Source of the DNA: Alphaproteobacteria bacterium
Lineage (GTDB): Bacteria; Pseudomonadota; Alphaproteobacteria; UBA9219
Direction: 5' to 3'
DNA length: 64,000 nucleotides
NCBI GenBank assembly: GCA_026225415.1
Contig: JAMFSS010000003.1
Coordinates: forward strand, 1 to 64,000
A program made the position numbers and the translations under genes. Every line of letters starts with the position of its first letter. Within the stretch, counting starts at the first letter, position 1. Below are positions 36,939 to 47,915 of this stretch, piece after piece. The notes beneath the pieces are model-generated. The model was not told where the DNA came from. It worked only from the letters and a program-made list of their open reading frames with translations, and made no database searches.

Positions 36939-38420
36939 ATGACAAAGCTTACCGATTTGACGATTAGCGACGCGCTTGATGGATTGGCGGCGAAGAAGTT
37001 TAGTGCGTTGGAGCTGACGGATGCGCATATCGCCGGTATGGAGAGCGCGCGCGGGTTGAACGCCTATATCACCGAAACGCCGGAGCTGGCGCGCAAGCAG
37101 GCGCAAGAATCCGATGCGCGGCGTGCGGCGGGAAATGCCGGCGCGTTGGATGGTATTCCGCTGGCGATAAAAGATTTGTATTGCACCAAAGGCGTGCGCA
37201 CCACGGCGGCCAGCAAAATTCTGGAAAATTTTGTGCCGACTTATGAATCGACCGTGTCGCAGAAATTGCTGGATGCCGGTTCGATAACTTTGGGTAAAAC
37301 GAACCTCGATGAATTCGCGATGGGTTCGGGCGGCGTGACATCGGCCTTTGGCCCCGCGATAAGCCCTTGGTCGGGCGCGGATCCTGTGAACGCCGTTCGC
37401 AAATTGGTTCCGGGTGGATCGTCTTCGGGTTCTTCCACAGCTGTTGCGGCGCGTATTGCGATGGGCGCGACCGGCACCGATACCGGCGGTTCTATTCGTC
37501 AACCCGCCAGTGTTACTGGAACGGTGGGCATTAAACCAACCTATGGCCGTTGTTCGCGTTGGGGCATTATTGCTTTTGCATCGTCGCTGGATCAGGCGGG
37601 GCCGATGACGCGCAGCGTGGAAGATTCCGCGCGTATGTTGCAGGTGATGGCCGGATATGATGTGAAAGATTCAACATCTGTGGATGTCGACGTGCCGGAT
37701 TATGTCGCGGCGCTGGGTGGTTCGGTCAAGGGCATGAAGATTGGTTTGCCGCGCGAATATCGCATTGATGGCATCAATCCCGAAACTGATGCGCTGTGGC
37801 AAAAGGGCGCACAGATGTTGCGCGATGCGGGCGCAGAGGTGATAGAGATTTCGTTGCCGCACACCAAATATGCCTTGCCGGTTTATTATATTATCGCGCC
37901 CGCCGAAGCTTCATCGAATCTGGCGCGTTATGACGGGGTGCGTTTCGGTTTGCGCGTGCCGGGTGAAAATCTGAACGATATGTATGCCTCCACCCGCTTT
38001 GCCGGATTTGGCAAGGAAGTGCGGCGGCGGATTATGATCGGGACTTATGTTTTGTCTTCCGGTTATTACGATGCGTTTTACCGCAAGGCGCAACGCGTGC
38101 GCCGTTTGATCCGTAATGATTTCGATGAAGCGTTTAAAAATTGCGATGCTATTTTGACGCCCGCCGCGCCCGGAACGGCGTTTGCGATTGGCGAGAAGCA
38201 AGATGATCCTTTGCAGATGTATCTGGAAGATGTGTTTACGGTCACATTGAATCTGGCGGGGTTGCCCGGCATTTGCGTGCCGGTTGGGTTGGCCAAAAAC
38301 GGCCTGCCGATGGGTTTGCAATTGATTGGCCGCGCTTTTGACGAGGCGGGTTTGTTCACCGTTGCTTCGGTCTTGGAAAAGGCGGCGGGGTTTGAGGGTC
38401 GGCCTGCTTTTACGGCGTGA
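36939..38420 (+). CDS. gatA: Asp/Glu-tRNA(Asn/Gln) amidotransferase subunit A
   Basis: [54 protein letters not shown] amidase signature. Confidence 0.97.
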   Translation: MTKLTDLTISDALDGLAAKKFSALELTDAHIAGMESARGLNAYITETPELARKQAQESDARRAAGNAGALDGIPLAIKDLYCTKGVRTTAASKILENFVPTYESTVSQKLLDAGSITLGKTNLDEFAMGSGGVTSAFGPAISPWSGADPVNAVRKLVPGGSSSGSSTAVAARIAMGATGTDTGGSIRQPASVTGTVGIKPTYGRCSRWGIIAFASSLDQAGPMTRSVEDSARMLQVMAGYDVKDSTSVDVDVPDYVAALGGSVKGMKIGLPREYRIDGINPETDALWQKGAQMLRDAGAEVIEISLPHTKYALPVYYIIAPAEASSNLARYDGVRFGLRVPGENLNDMYASTRFAGFGKEVRRRIMIGTYVLSSGYYDAFYRKAQRVRRLIRNDFDEAFKNCDAILTPAAPGTAFAIGEKQDDPLQMYLEDVFTVTLNLAGLPGICVPVGLAKNGLPMGLQLIGRAFDEAGLFTVASVLEKAAGFEGRPAFTA

Positions 38421-38427
38421 GTAAAGA

Positions 38428-38943
38428 TTAGAAGCCGGGGCGCGGTATGTGCGGGCCTTTGTTTGCCGGCGCATCGTCACGTTTGGGTGAAGGTGTCCAT
38501 GCCTGCTCGGTTTTTGTCAGCAAGTCCGTATTGCCCGTTTCGCGCGCTTTTTTCGCGATAAAATTCAGATAATCCAGTGCGCCGATATCGCCGCCGTCCA
38601 TCGCTGCGCCCAAATGCGGAAGCGCTTTTTCGTAATTCTGTTCAAAGCGCGCGGTGGCGGGGTAAAGTTCCGGGCTATAGATAATGCCGTCGGTATAGGC
38701 TCTGCCCAGATAATAGGATGCTTCCGAACTGCCGCGGGTTTCGGCGTCTTGCCACAGGGCCATGGCCTTGGCGGGATCGGCTTCAAGGCCTCTGCCTTCT
38801 GCATCCAGACCGCGCGCATAGCGCAAACCCAGATGGCAGAGAGCCTTGGTGTCGCCATTTCGAGCCAGCACATTCAACAATACCGATGGCAATAACGTGC
38901 GATATTCCAAACGGCCTGCTTCATTATCCTGGGTTGGCATCAC
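38428..38943 (-). CDS. Sel1-like repeat protein
   Basis: CHLGLRYARG..AMALWQDAETRGSSEASYYLGRAYTDG. Confidence 0.75.
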   Translation of the reverse strand: MMPTQDNEAGRLEYRTLLPSVLLNVLARNGDTKALCHLGLRYARGLDAEGRGLEADPAKAMALWQDAETRGSSEASYYLGRAYTDGIIYSPELYPATARFEQNYEKALPHLGAAMDGGDIGALDYLNFIAKKARETGNTDLLTKTEQAWTPSPKRDDAPANKGPHIPRPGF

Positions 38944-39156
38944 TATGTCTCCGCATAAAGGTAATTTGTTATGGGGCGACTATAACATGAAATAATTTCA
39001 AGAAATAGTTTCACGACATTTCTATTGTTATCTTATTGATCTTTATTGATTATTTATTCTTGAGAGGGGGATTATTGGGCAGCGCAGCATTTCATCGGCT
39101 GAATTTACAAAAAATATGTGTTGGCGCTTGTTTGACATCTTTAAGGGGCATAGCGT

Positions 39157-39636
39157 TTGTTTATGTATTTAGAAGATCCTTTTTTACGACCCTGCATGAC
39201 CCTATCGCCTGAACAGGTGGCGGCAGAACTGTTTGAGAAAAAAAAGAAATTGCCCGCAGAAACCGTACAAGATTTTCTGGATGGGCTGGAATCGGAATTT
39301 GAGGCCCATCCTGTGGAAACTTGCAAAATATGGTGCGCGCTTGTGGAAGAAAACGCCGATTCCCCAAAACTGACAAAAGCTCTGGCTGAAAAGCAAATCA
39401 TGTATGGACAGAAATTGATGAAAATGGCCGGTTATCAGGGCCGTATGTTATTGATGGATACGGCCGATTTCTGTGTGGGGCATGGCCAGAAAAATCTGGG
39501 GCTTCAATTGAGGGCGAATTATATAATATTGCGGGGTGCTTCACAGGAAGCGGCATGGTCCAAGGCTGCCGCGCCGGAACAAACCCCATGCAGGCCGTGG
39601 CAGAAAATACGCAATGTTTTAGGGCTTAAACCGTAA
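39157..39636 (+). CDS. Hypothetical protein
   Basis: ORF only. Confidence 0.5.
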   Translation: MFMYLEDPFLRPCMTLSPEQVAAELFEKKKKLPAETVQDFLDGLESEFEAHPVETCKIWCALVEENADSPKLTKALAEKQIMYGQKLMKMAGYQGRMLLMDTADFCVGHGQKNLGLQLRANYIILRGASQEAAWSKAAAPEQTPCRPWQKIRNVLGLKP

Positions 39637-39639
39637 AGC

Positions 39640-40101
39640 CTATTTCGTCGTGGTGTCTTTGAAATCCAGCGTGTAATCGCGGGTATTGGCGCCGAGGTCG
39701 AGTTCCTGAAATCCGGTCGATTGGTAATTGCGCGACGCGCAATCATTATCGCCTTCGACGCGGAACGCTTTGTCATCGGTGCAGAAAATATATTTGCCCG
39801 ACCAGATGGTGGGCGGCGCGTCTTTGGTCGTTTGGGTCAAGGCATGCGCATAGTAAAAATAGAAACGTTGCGACAGGGATTCATTGAACACCCGCGAACA
39901 TTGGCCCGATTCGATGCGCCACCAGCCTTCGGAGATCCAGTCGTCGGATGTCGTATCCGCCGTATCGCGGTAACCCAATGCGGCTTCGATAGGCCCCGTG
40001 GTGCGGTTACAGAAGGACATGGCGGCTGACGCCTTATGCGGCGCGATCAAAAGCGCGGACAGGAGTATGAGGGGGAGAAGGCGGGCGGTAAAATTCTTCA
40101 T
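39640..40101 (-). CDS. DUF1036 secreted protein
   Basis: Signal peptide; SFCNRTTGPIEAALGYRD..ISEGWWRIESGQC. Confidence 0.85.
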   Translation of the reverse strand: MKNFTARLLPLILLSALLIAPHKASAAMSFCNRTTGPIEAALGYRDTADTTSDDWISEGWWRIESGQCSRVFNESLSQRFYFYYAHALTQTTKDAPPTIWSGKYIFCTDDKAFRVEGDNDCASRNYQSTGFQELDLGANTRDYTLDFKDTTTK

Positions 40102-40253
40102 AACTCGTCAATAGATGATGTTTATACCTGTCGGTGCCTCTTTGGCGGCTCTTGAGTTCAGGCCGATAATAAGGTTAACTTCCTCTATCACAGTTTGGCG
40201 GCCTACGCCAAGCCCTGCCTTAAGATTTTTTTCCTTTTGCCCCCAGGATCGCC

Positions 40254-42947
40254 ATGCCCATTACCGCCGGACAGGATACGCTGAAAACCCGCAAAAGCTT
40301 GCAAGTGGGGGACAAATCCTATGATTATTTCAGCCTGATCGAAGCGGAAAAGACATTGGGCAGTCTGGCGCGGTTACCGTTCAGTTTGAAAGTCCTGCTT
40401 GAAAATTTATTGCGCTATGAAGATGGCCGTTCGGTCACCGTCAATGATGTGAAGGCGATTGGCGAATGGTTGAAAACCTTCAAAAGCGATACCGAAGTGG
40501 CGTATCGCCCGACCCGCGTTTTGATGCAGGATTTTACCGGTGTTCCCGCCGTTGCCGATCTGGCCGCGATGCGCGATGCGACAATCGCCGCCGGTGGCGA
40601 TGCGCGCAGCATTAATCCGCTTTGTCCCGTTGATCTGGTCATCGACCATTCGGTGATGATCGATTATTTCGGCGCACCCGACGCGTTGGAAAAAAACGTG
40701 GCGCGCGAGTTTGAACGCAACGGCGAACGCTATGAATTTTTAAAATGGGCGCAAAAGTCGTTTAATAATTTCCGCGTCGTGCCGCCGGGCATGGGTATTT
40801 GCCATCAGATTAATCTGGAATATCTGGCGCAAACCGTATGGACGGATGTAGACCAAAGTGGCAAAGCCGTTGCGTATCCCGACACCTGCGTGGGTACCGA
40901 CAGCCACACGACGATGATCAATGGGTTGGCCGTGTTGGGTTGGGGCGTTGGCGGTATCGAAGCCGAAGCCGCGATGTTGGGGCAACCCGTGTCGATGCTG
41001 ATTCCCGAAGTGGTCGGTTTTAAATTGACCGGCAAATTGCGCGAAGGCATGACCGCGACCGATCTGGTTCTGACCGTCACGCAGATGCTGCGCAAAAAAG
41101 GCGTGGTCAATAAATTCGTCGAATTTTATGGCCCTGGCTTGGATGATATGTCGCTGGCCGATCGCGCGACGATTGCCAATATGGCGCCGGAATATGGCGC
41201 GACATGCGGGTTGTTCCCGATTGACAAGGAAACGATTAATTATCTGCAATTCACGGGCCGCGATCCCGAACGGATTGCGTTGGTTGAAGCGTATGCCAAG
41301 GCGCAAGGCATGTGGCGCGATTCCACGACGCCTGATCCCGTCTTCACCGATGTGTTATCGTTGGATTTGGCGACGGTCGAAGCCTGCGTTGCCGGACCGA
41401 AATTGCCGCAAGGCCGCGTGCCGTTGGGTAATGTGCCGGCCGAATTTGAAAAAGAATTGGCGGGTGGGTTTAAGGTCACGGCGGAAACGCGCGGCAAGGC
41501 TGTGCCCATCACCGGTATGGATGCGTCATTGAAACATGGCGATGTGGTGATTGCGGCGATTACGTCATGCACCAACACATCGAACCCCAGCGTGTTGATC
41601 GCTGCCGGTCTGGTCGCGAAAAAAGCGCATGAACGCGGGTTGAAGGTTAAGCCGTGGGTGAAGACATCGCTGGCGCCGGGGTCGCAAGTTGTGACCGATT
41701 ATCTGGCCAAGGCCGGATTGCAGACACATTTGAACGCGCTTGGTTTCAATATTGTCGGTTATGGCTGCACGACCTGTATCGGTAATTCGGGCCCCTTGCC
41801 CGAAGCGGTTTCGACGGCGGTGGTGGCGGGTGATTTGGTGGCAGCTGCTGTGCTTTCGGGCAACCGTAATTTTGAAGGGCGCGTGAACCCGCATTGCAAG
41901 GCAAATTATCTGGCGTCGCCGCCTTTGGTGGTGGCTTATGCGTTGGCCGGTAGCATCACGATTGATTTGCAAACGCAACCGATCGGCGTGGATGCGAACG
42001 GTGCGTCGGTGTTCCTGCGCGATATCTGGCCGAAGACCGCCGAAATTCAGGAAACGATGCGTGCCGCGCTTACGCCCGCGATGTTCCGCGAACGTTATGC
42101 GCATGTGTTTTCGGGCGATACCGCGTGGCAGGATATCAAGGTTGAAGAAAGCCTGACCTATAAATGGCAGGAAAAATCGACCTATGTGAAATTGCCGCCG
42201 ATCTTCCATAATATGCAGGCTGTTGGCGATGTGCGCGATGTGCATGGCGCAAGATTGCTGGCGTTGCTGGGCGACAGCATCACGACCGATCATATTTCAC
42301 CCGCCGGTGATATTAAGAAGAGCAGCCCGGCCGGAAAATATCTGGTGGAGCATGGTGTGCCGGTTGAAGAATTTAATTCTTATGGCGCGCGGCGCGGTAA
42401 TCACGAAGTGATGATGCGCGGCACCTTCGCCAATATCCGTATCAAGAACGAGCTTATGGGCGGTGCCGAAGGCGGCAACACCAAGCATTTCCCCGAAGGC
42501 GTCGATATGGCGATTTACGACGCCGCCATGCAATATCAGGCTGACGGCGTGCCGTTGGTGGTTGTGGCGGGCAAGGAATATGGCACCGGTTCTTCACGCG
42601 ATTGGGCAGCCAAGGGCACCAAATTGCTGGGCGTCAAGGCAGTGATTGCGGAATCTTTTGAACGTATTCATCGGTCGAATCTGGTCGGTATGGGCGTGTT
42701 GCCGCTGGAATTTAAAAATGGCATGACGCGTAAAGATTTAAACCTGACCGGTTTGGAAAAATTTGATGTGATCGGTGTCGAAGCCGGGTTGAAACCACGC
42801 ATGGAATTGATTGTGACCGTTACCTATGCCGATGGCGCGGTGAAACAGGTTCCGACTTTGTGCCGTATCGATACGCTGGATGAAATTGATTATTTCAAGA
42901 ATGGCGGGATTTTGCCTTATGTTCTGCGGAGTTTGGCGGGGAAGTAA
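40254..42947 (+). CDS. acnA: Aconitate hydratase A
   Basis: [76 protein letters not shown]. Confidence 0.98.
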   Translation: MPITAGQDTLKTRKSLQVGDKSYDYFSLIEAEKTLGSLARLPFSLKVLLENLLRYEDGRSVTVNDVKAIGEWLKTFKSDTEVAYRPTRVLMQDFTGVPAVADLAAMRDATIAAGGDARSINPLCPVDLVIDHSVMIDYFGAPDALEKNVAREFERNGERYEFLKWAQKSFNNFRVVPPGMGICHQINLEYLAQTVWTDVDQSGKAVAYPDTCVGTDSHTTMINGLAVLGWGVGGIEAEAAMLGQPVSMLIPEVVGFKLTGKLREGMTATDLVLTVTQMLRKKGVVNKFVEFYGPGLDDMSLADRATIANMAPEYGATCGLFPIDKETINYLQFTGRDPERIALVEAYAKAQGMWRDSTTPDPVFTDVLSLDLATVEACVAGPKLPQGRVPLGNVPAEFEKELAGGFKVTAETRGKAVPITGMDASLKHGDVVIAAITSCTNTSNPSVLIAAGLVAKKAHERGLKVKPWVKTSLAPGSQVVTDYLAKAGLQTHLNALGFNIVGYGCTTCIGNSGPLPEAVSTAVVAGDLVAAAVLSGNRNFEGRVNPHCKANYLASPPLVVAYALAGSITIDLQTQPIGVDANGASVFLRDIWPKTAEIQETMRAALTPAMFRERYAHVFSGDTAWQDIKVEESLTYKWQEKSTYVKLPPIFHNMQAVGDVRDVHGARLLALLGDSITTDHISPAGDIKKSSPAGKYLVEHGVPVEEFNSYGARRGNHEVMMRGTFANIRIKNELMGGAEGGNTKHFPEGVDMAIYDAAMQYQADGVPLVVVAGKEYGTGSSRDWAAKGTKLLGVKAVIAESFERIHRSNLVGMGVLPLEFKNGMTRKDLNLTGLEKFDVIGVEAGLKPRMELIVTVTYADGAVKQVPTLCRIDTLDEIDYFKNGGILPYVLRSLAGK

Positions 42948-43037
42948 TTTCTTGCCGTAAGTGACGGTGGTTATTCTCCTCTCCCTCCATAAAAATGGGT
43001 GGAGAGGGATTTTGACATTCGTGCTTGCGGCAGAAGA

Positions 43038-43292
43038 TTAACCGCCAACGCCGGGTTTGTTTTCTGCGGCGGCAGATGGTTGTGTGTCAGGGCGGTTGGC
43101 TGCACTGCGGTCGGCGGCTTCAAGAGCGGCGGCGCGGAAGGCATGCAATGTAGAAAATACGCCCAGGGCTCCTATCATTCCAACAGCCAATGGGTTTACG
43201 GGATTTGGGGGAGGGCTTATAACAACAGCTGTCAACAGACCTGCTTGTATAGAAGCTAGAGTTGTAAGAATACCAAAATGGCTTGCCATCAT
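43038..43292 (-). CDS. Small membrane protein, hypothetical
   Basis: Two hydrophobic segments. Confidence 0.4.
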   Translation of the reverse strand: MMASHFGILTTLASIQAGLLTAVVISPPPNPVNPLAVGMIGALGVFSTLHAFRAAALEAADRSAANRPDTQPSAAAENKPGVGG

Positions 43293-43389
43293 AATTCTCC
43301 AAATAAGTTTAAAAGTATTAGCGCATTATACAAGGCATCAAATAGCCCCACAATGATTAAAATAGTTTCGTTGCAGAGTTCATTGATTT

Positions 43390-43890
43390 TCAAGGGATTT
43401 TGGAGTGAAGAAAATCCACGGCTTCGGGCGATGACCAATCCGCTTCGCCTTCAAGGCGGGCGATCTCGTTGCCTTGCGGGTCGATCAGGAGCGTGGTGGG
43501 CAGGCCGTTCAGATGGAAGGCTGACGGAGCCGTTCCTGCGGTGTCGATAGCGACAGGCAAATTGGCGATGTTGTGGGTTTTATAGAAACCGGTCACGATG
43601 GCATCGCCGCGATCTTCGGACAATGTGACGATATGCAGCTTTTTATCGCCGAATTGTTTTTGTAACGCATCAAGCGACGGCATTTCATGTGTGCAGGGCG
43701 CGCACCATGTTGCCCAGATATTCAACAAGATGTAGGAACCGCGAAAATCCGATAGCGCATGCTGTGCGTTATTGGCGTCGGTATAGACAAAGGGCGGAAT
43801 TTTTTGCGGTGGGGTTGTTGTGTGAATGCGGTCGGTGAGGGTTGTGGCGTGGGCGGCTGAGGAAAGCACAAGAATAAAAACTGCTGTCAT
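43390..43890 (-). CDS. TlpA-like thiol:disulfide interchange/thioredoxin-fold protein (start uncertain)
   Basis: LLNIWATWCAPCTHEMPSLDALQKQFG; GLPTTLLIDPQGNEIARLEG. Confidence 0.9.
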   Translation of the reverse strand: MTAVFILVLSSAAHATTLTDRIHTTTPPQKIPPFVYTDANNAQHALSDFRGSYILLNIWATWCAPCTHEMPSLDALQKQFGDKKLHIVTLSEDRGDAIVTGFYKTHNIANLPVAIDTAGTAPSAFHLNGLPTTLLIDPQGNEIARLEGEADWSSPEAVDFLHSKIP

Positions 43891-43912
43891 CCCCGCGAAG
43901 GCGGGGATCCAT
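43886..43912. repeat. GTCATCCCCGCGAAGGCGGGGATCCAT palindromic repeat
   Basis: Same core as 8854-8908; overlaps 5' end of TlpA-like ORF. Confidence 0.75.
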
Positions 43913-44035
43913 TTTCTCTTGGTGGTGGCTTGGCTGTGAGCCTTGCGGCTCACCCCCCTCCCTAACCCTCCCCACGAGGGGGAGGGAACACCAGCAGGAT
44001 TGCGGCTGGGTAGGTTCTTTTGTTGCAAGGGGTAG

Positions 44036-44968
44036 TTACTTCTTTCCATAGTCGAGGCCGAAGGTGCGGTAGAAGTCGGGGCGGTCTTGCCATTTTTCGT
44101 CCAGTTTGACTTCAAGGAACAAATGCACCTTGCGGTCGAACAGGCGCGATATATCCGCGCGGGCTTTTTCGCCAATGCTCTTGATGCGCGAACCACCCTT
44201 GCCAAGGAAGATGGAACGATGATTTTCGCGCGACACCACGATGGTTTGACGTATCACAACCGAACCGTCGCGTTTTTCTTCCAGACTTGCGGGCAACACG
44301 GCGGCCGCATAAGGCAGCTCTTGTTGTAACTGCATATAGATTTGTTCGCGGGTCAATTCGGCGGCAAGGATTTGCGAAGGCAGATCGCTGATCTGGTCTT
44401 CGGTATAAAACCACGGGCTTTCCGGCATTTTATTGACAAGGAATTTTTTCAGATCGTCGGTGCCGTCGCCGGTCAGGGCGGATATCATGAAGACATCAGA
44501 GAACAGGCCGGTTTCGTGTAATTTGGCGACCATCGGCAACAAATAATCACGGTGGATATCATCGGTTTTGTTCATGACCAAAATAACCGATTGTTCGCGG
44601 CGTTTCAGCTCATCGATAATGACGGTAATTCTTTCGTTTTCTTTGCGGTTTGACGCATCGATCATCAACATCAGAACATCGGCATCGGCCAAGCTGCTCC
44701 ATGCTGCCTGTACCATCGCTTTATCAAGGCGCGATGTGGCGGCGAAAATGCCCGGCGTGTCGATAAAGCTGATCTGCGTATCGCCTTCCGACATGATGCC
44801 GAGCGTGCGGATGCGCGTGGTTTGCGCCTTGGGGCTGACGATGGAAACTTTTTGCCCGATATAGCGGTTAAGCAGGGTTGATTTACCGGCATTCGGTGCG
44901 CCCAGAATGGCGACGAATCCAGCATGTGTTGAAGAAGAGCGAGCAGAGGACGAGGAGGTCTTGCTCAT
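44036..44968 (-). CDS. era: GTPase Era (in-frame extension to 45049 possible)
   Basis: VAILGAPNAGKSTLLNRYIGQKVSIVSPKAQTTR; FIDTPGIF; IFLGKGGSRIKSIGEKAR. Confidence 0.97.
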   Translation of the reverse strand: MSKTSSSSARSSSTHAGFVAILGAPNAGKSTLLNRYIGQKVSIVSPKAQTTRIRTLGIMSEGDTQISFIDTPGIFAATSRLDKAMVQAAWSSLADADVLMLMIDASNRKENERITVIIDELKRREQSVILVMNKTDDIHRDYLLPMVAKLHETGLFSDVFMISALTGDGTDDLKKFLVNKMPESPWFYTEDQISDLPSQILAAELTREQIYMQLQQELPYAAAVLPASLEEKRDGSVVIRQTIVVSRENHRSIFLGKGGSRIKSIGEKARADISRLFDRKVHLFLEVKLDEKWQDRPDFYRTFGLDYGKK

Positions 44969-45041
44969 TTTTTTCTCACTCTTCTTTGCTCTGTTCGGGC
45001 TCTTCTGCTCATTCTTGCTCGGGCTTTTCTCGCTCTTCTTC
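44931..45041. repeat. Purine/pyrimidine inverted repeat element D at era 5' end
   Basis: Perfect 13-bp arms GAAGAAGAGCGAG (44931-44943) / CTCGCTCTTCTTC (45029-45041). Confidence 0.65.
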
Positions 45042-45045
45042 TCTC

Positions 45046-45783
45046 TCATTTTTTCTTCACCAGTTCCACTAATTTGGCCGCCGCTTCTTTTTGGGCGGCG
45101 CGTTTGGAATCGCCTTCGGCTTGCACCGGCGCGAAACCTTTGACCGAGGCTTCGATCATGAATTTGGGCGCATGCGCGGGGCCCGAATGGGTGACGGTGC
45201 GATAGGCGGGTAGGGGCAAACCGTGACCCTGCGCCCATTCTTGCAACGCCGTTTTGGGGTCGGCGGGCGCTTCGGAAACAGCAATATCGCGTTGCCAGTA
45301 TTTATGGATGAATTGATGCGCGGCGGCGAGGCCACCATCGAGATAGAGCGCGCCAATCACCGCTTCCATCGCATCGGGCAAAGTTGCCAGATTTTTGCGC
45401 GAGTCCGGTTGTTTGGATGCGCCCAAGGCGGTAATGACCGATGCATCCTTGCCGCGCGCCAGACGCACATATTTGCCCAAGCCGATTTCGGACGCAATCA
45501 CGCGGAGCGCCTCGCGGTTGACCAGGGCCGCATGGCGTTTGGCCATTTCGCCTTCATTGGCGTTGGGATAGGCTTCAAACAACCATTCGGCGATGATAAG
45601 CCCCAACACGCGGTCACCAAGAAATTCCAGCCGTTCGTAAGGCGCGCCTTTTTTCTTGGATTGCGAATTGCCCGACAGCGAAGGATGCGTCAACGCGTCT
45701 TCCAGCAATTGCGGATTGGCGAATTTATGCCCGAGTTTTTCGGCCAGCTTGGCGGGGTCGAGTGTGATGGGGGGAGAAATCAT
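45046..45783 (-). CDS. rnc: Ribonuclease III
   Basis: LEDALTHPSLSG, YERLEFLGDRVLGL, VIGALYLDGG, dsRBD at C-terminus. Confidence 0.97.
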   Translation of the reverse strand: MISPPITLDPAKLAEKLGHKFANPQLLEDALTHPSLSGNSQSKKKGAPYERLEFLGDRVLGLIIAEWLFEAYPNANEGEMAKRHAALVNREALRVIASEIGLGKYVRLARGKDASVITALGASKQPDSRKNLATLPDAMEAVIGALYLDGGLAAAHQFIHKYWQRDIAVSEAPADPKTALQEWAQGHGLPLPAYRTVTHSGPAHAPKFMIEASVKGFAPVQAEGDSKRAAQKEAAAKLVELVKKK

Positions 45784-45786
45784 TTA

Positions 45787-46560
45787 TCAGGTAATTCCCG
45801 TAAATAACCGGCTCCACCGCACTGTCCATGGCCATGACCAGATATGCCAGAAAGGCGTATCGGCATTGATGGAAAAGAACAGGAAGTCGGCGCGGCCGAC
45901 CAGATTTTCTTCGGGCACGAAACCGACCCCGCCTTGCGGGTCGCGGCTGTCGCGTGAATTATCGCGGTTGTCGCCCATAAAGAAATAATGGTGCGGCGGC
46001 ACGGTGAAAGTTTCCGTGTTGTCCAACGGATTTTCGTCGCCCAGTTTGCGGATCACATGATCGGGGTCTTGCGGCAGATGTTCGATGTAATCAACCGCGT
46101 TATCGGGGGCGCGGGCTTCGGCAGTCGGGGTAAGATGGTCCAGACGGTCGCGTTCGACCGGCGTGCCGTTCAGGTACAAAATGCCTTGGCGCATCTGGAT
46201 TTTATCGCCGGGCAGGCCGATCAGGCGTTTGATGTAATCAATCGACGGGTCTTGCGGCCATTTGAACACGACGACATCGCCGCGATGCGGTTCTTCGTCT
46301 GTCAGATGGATGCGGCCGGAAAAAGGCAACAGGCCGAGGAAGGTGCCTTGCGAGCCATAGCCATAGGAGAATTTCGACACGAACAGGAAATCGCCGACCA
46401 GAAGCGTGGGCACCATCGAGCTGGACGGGATATTAAACGGCTCGAACGCAAAAGTGCGGATGATAAGGGCGATCAGCAGGGCCGAGGCGATGGTGCGCAC
46501 TGTTTCCTTGCCGCTTTCGACGACTGTGGGCTCTTTATCGGTGTTTTTGGGGTCGGCCAT
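45787..46560 (-). CDS. lepB: Signal peptidase I
   Basis: IPSSSMVPTLLVGDFLFVSKFSYGYG; DYIKRLIGLPGDKIQ; FFMGDNRDNSRDSR. Confidence 0.96.
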   Translation of the reverse strand: MADPKNTDKEPTVVESGKETVRTIASALLIALIIRTFAFEPFNIPSSSMVPTLLVGDFLFVSKFSYGYGSQGTFLGLLPFSGRIHLTDEEPHRGDVVVFKWPQDPSIDYIKRLIGLPGDKIQMRQGILYLNGTPVERDRLDHLTPTAEARAPDNAVDYIEHLPQDPDHVIRKLGDENPLDNTETFTVPPHHYFFMGDNRDNSRDSRDPQGGVGFVPEENLVGRADFLFFSINADTPFWHIWSWPWTVRWSRLFTGIT

Positions 46561-46692
46561 GTTCGCTCTTATATAATGTGTGTGGGGAAAAGGGCAGTAA
46601 AGGGGGCGGGGCGAGGGAAGTCAAGGATAGGGTGATTTTCAGCAAATATTCATACAAAACCTGTCCATTAGAGGGGAAAGGGAGAGGCGCGG

Positions 46693-47904
46693 ATGCGTGA
46701 GGGTATAAAAAAATGGTTTCAAAAAGCCTCGCCTGACTTGTGGGGATCTTTGGTTGTTACGATCGGGCGGTTACTGGTCGCCGAATATATCGTCGGGATC
46801 CTGGTTTGGTATTTCACTGCCCATGGTTTGGCCGATGCTTCGGGCACGCCGTTGGGTGCCGATTTTATCAATGTCTATGCCGCCGGTATTATGGCGCGGG
46901 GCGGCGGCGCGGCACAGGTTTATGATTGGGACGCGCATCATGCGGTCGAACAGGCGGTGGCGCATTATGATGTGCCTTATTTCGGTTGGCATTATCCGCC
47001 GTTCTTTTTAATTGTCGCTTCGACCATCGCGGTGTTGCCGTATCTGTGGGCGTTTGCGGTTTATATGGCCGTCAGTTTTGCGGGTTATTGGACGGCGATG
47101 CGGCGCGTGATGCCGCGCACACGGGAAAGCTTTTGGTTCTTTGCCGTCTTCCCCGGTATTTTTGACAATGTCATTAACGGACAAAATGGTTTTATCACCG
47201 CCGGTTTGTTGGGTGCTGGTTTATCGATGCTGGAAACCAGCCCGCAACTGGCCGGATTTTTATTGGGGTTGTTGGCGTATAAACCGCAATTTTTTGTGGT
47301 GATACCCGTGATGTTGGCGGTGGGCGGATATGGACGGGTTGCGGCCAAGGTTTTGGTGACGGCGTGCGGTGCGATGATTTTGTCGTGGGGTATTTTCGGC
47401 AGTGATGTATGGCGGGCGTTTTTCGATGCGTCGCAACTGACCCAGCATGTGATTTTGGAACAGGGCGTAACCGGTTGGCAGAAAATACAAAGCGTTTTTT
47501 CCTGGGCGCGGATGTGGGGTGCCGATGTGACGTTAGCCTATGTGGCACAGGGGTTTGTTGCGATTGGTGCCGTGGCAGTGGCGGCGTGGATATGGTTGCG
47601 GCGGGCGGATTTTTCTTTGCGCGTGACGGCGTTGTGTGCCGCGATGATTTTGGCGACGCCTTATGTTTTGGATTATGATTTGATTATTTTGTCGGTGGCT
47701 TTGGCGTTTCTTATGCGTCGCGGAATGGAACACGGATTTTTATCGGGGCAAAAGATTGTGATGGGATTGATGTGGATTTTGCCGATGCTGGCGCGGCATT
47801 GGGGCGGGTATTTGGTGCCTTTGACGCCGCCGGTGATGATGGGTGTTTTGGGGTGGTGTGTTGTGCGGATGAAGGAAGATGGATCCCGGCTTGCGCCGGG
47901 ATGA
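46693..47904 (+). CDS. Glycosyltransferase 87 (DUF2029)-like polytopic membrane protein
   Basis: Many TM segments; GADFINVYAAG; FGWHYPPFFLIVA; KPQFFVVIP. Confidence 0.8.
   Translation: MREGIKKWFQKASPDLWGSLVVTIGRLLVAEYIVGILVWYFTAHGLADASGTPLGADFINVYAAGIMARGGGAAQVYDWDAHHAVEQAVAHYDVPYFGWHYPPFFLIVASTIAVLPYLWAFAVYMAVSFAGYWTAMRRVMPRTRESFWFFAVFPGIFDNVINGQNGFITAGLLGAGLSMLETSPQLAGFLLGLLAYKPQFFVVIPVMLAVGGYGRVAAKVLVTACGAMILSWGIFGSDVWRAFFDASQLTQHVILEQGVTGWQKIQSVFSWARMWGADVTLAYVAQGFVAIGAVAVAAWIWLRRADFSLRVTALCAAMILATPYVLDYDLIILSVALAFLMRRGMEHGFLSGQKIVMGLMWILPMLARHWGGYLVPLTPPVMMGVLGWCVVRMKEDGSRLAPG
47881..47904. repeat. GGATCCCGGCTTGCGCCGGGATGA palindromic repeat overlapping the upstream gene stop codon
   Basis: Palindrome; TGA stop of 46693-47904 lies in it. 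Confidence 0.7.
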
Positions 47905-47915
47905 CGAAAGTTTTT

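Noticed and set aside
36939-38420. Absence of gatB after gatCA as evidence of gene loss
   Set aside because: gatB is often encoded elsewhere or separated; this cannot be judged from one window.
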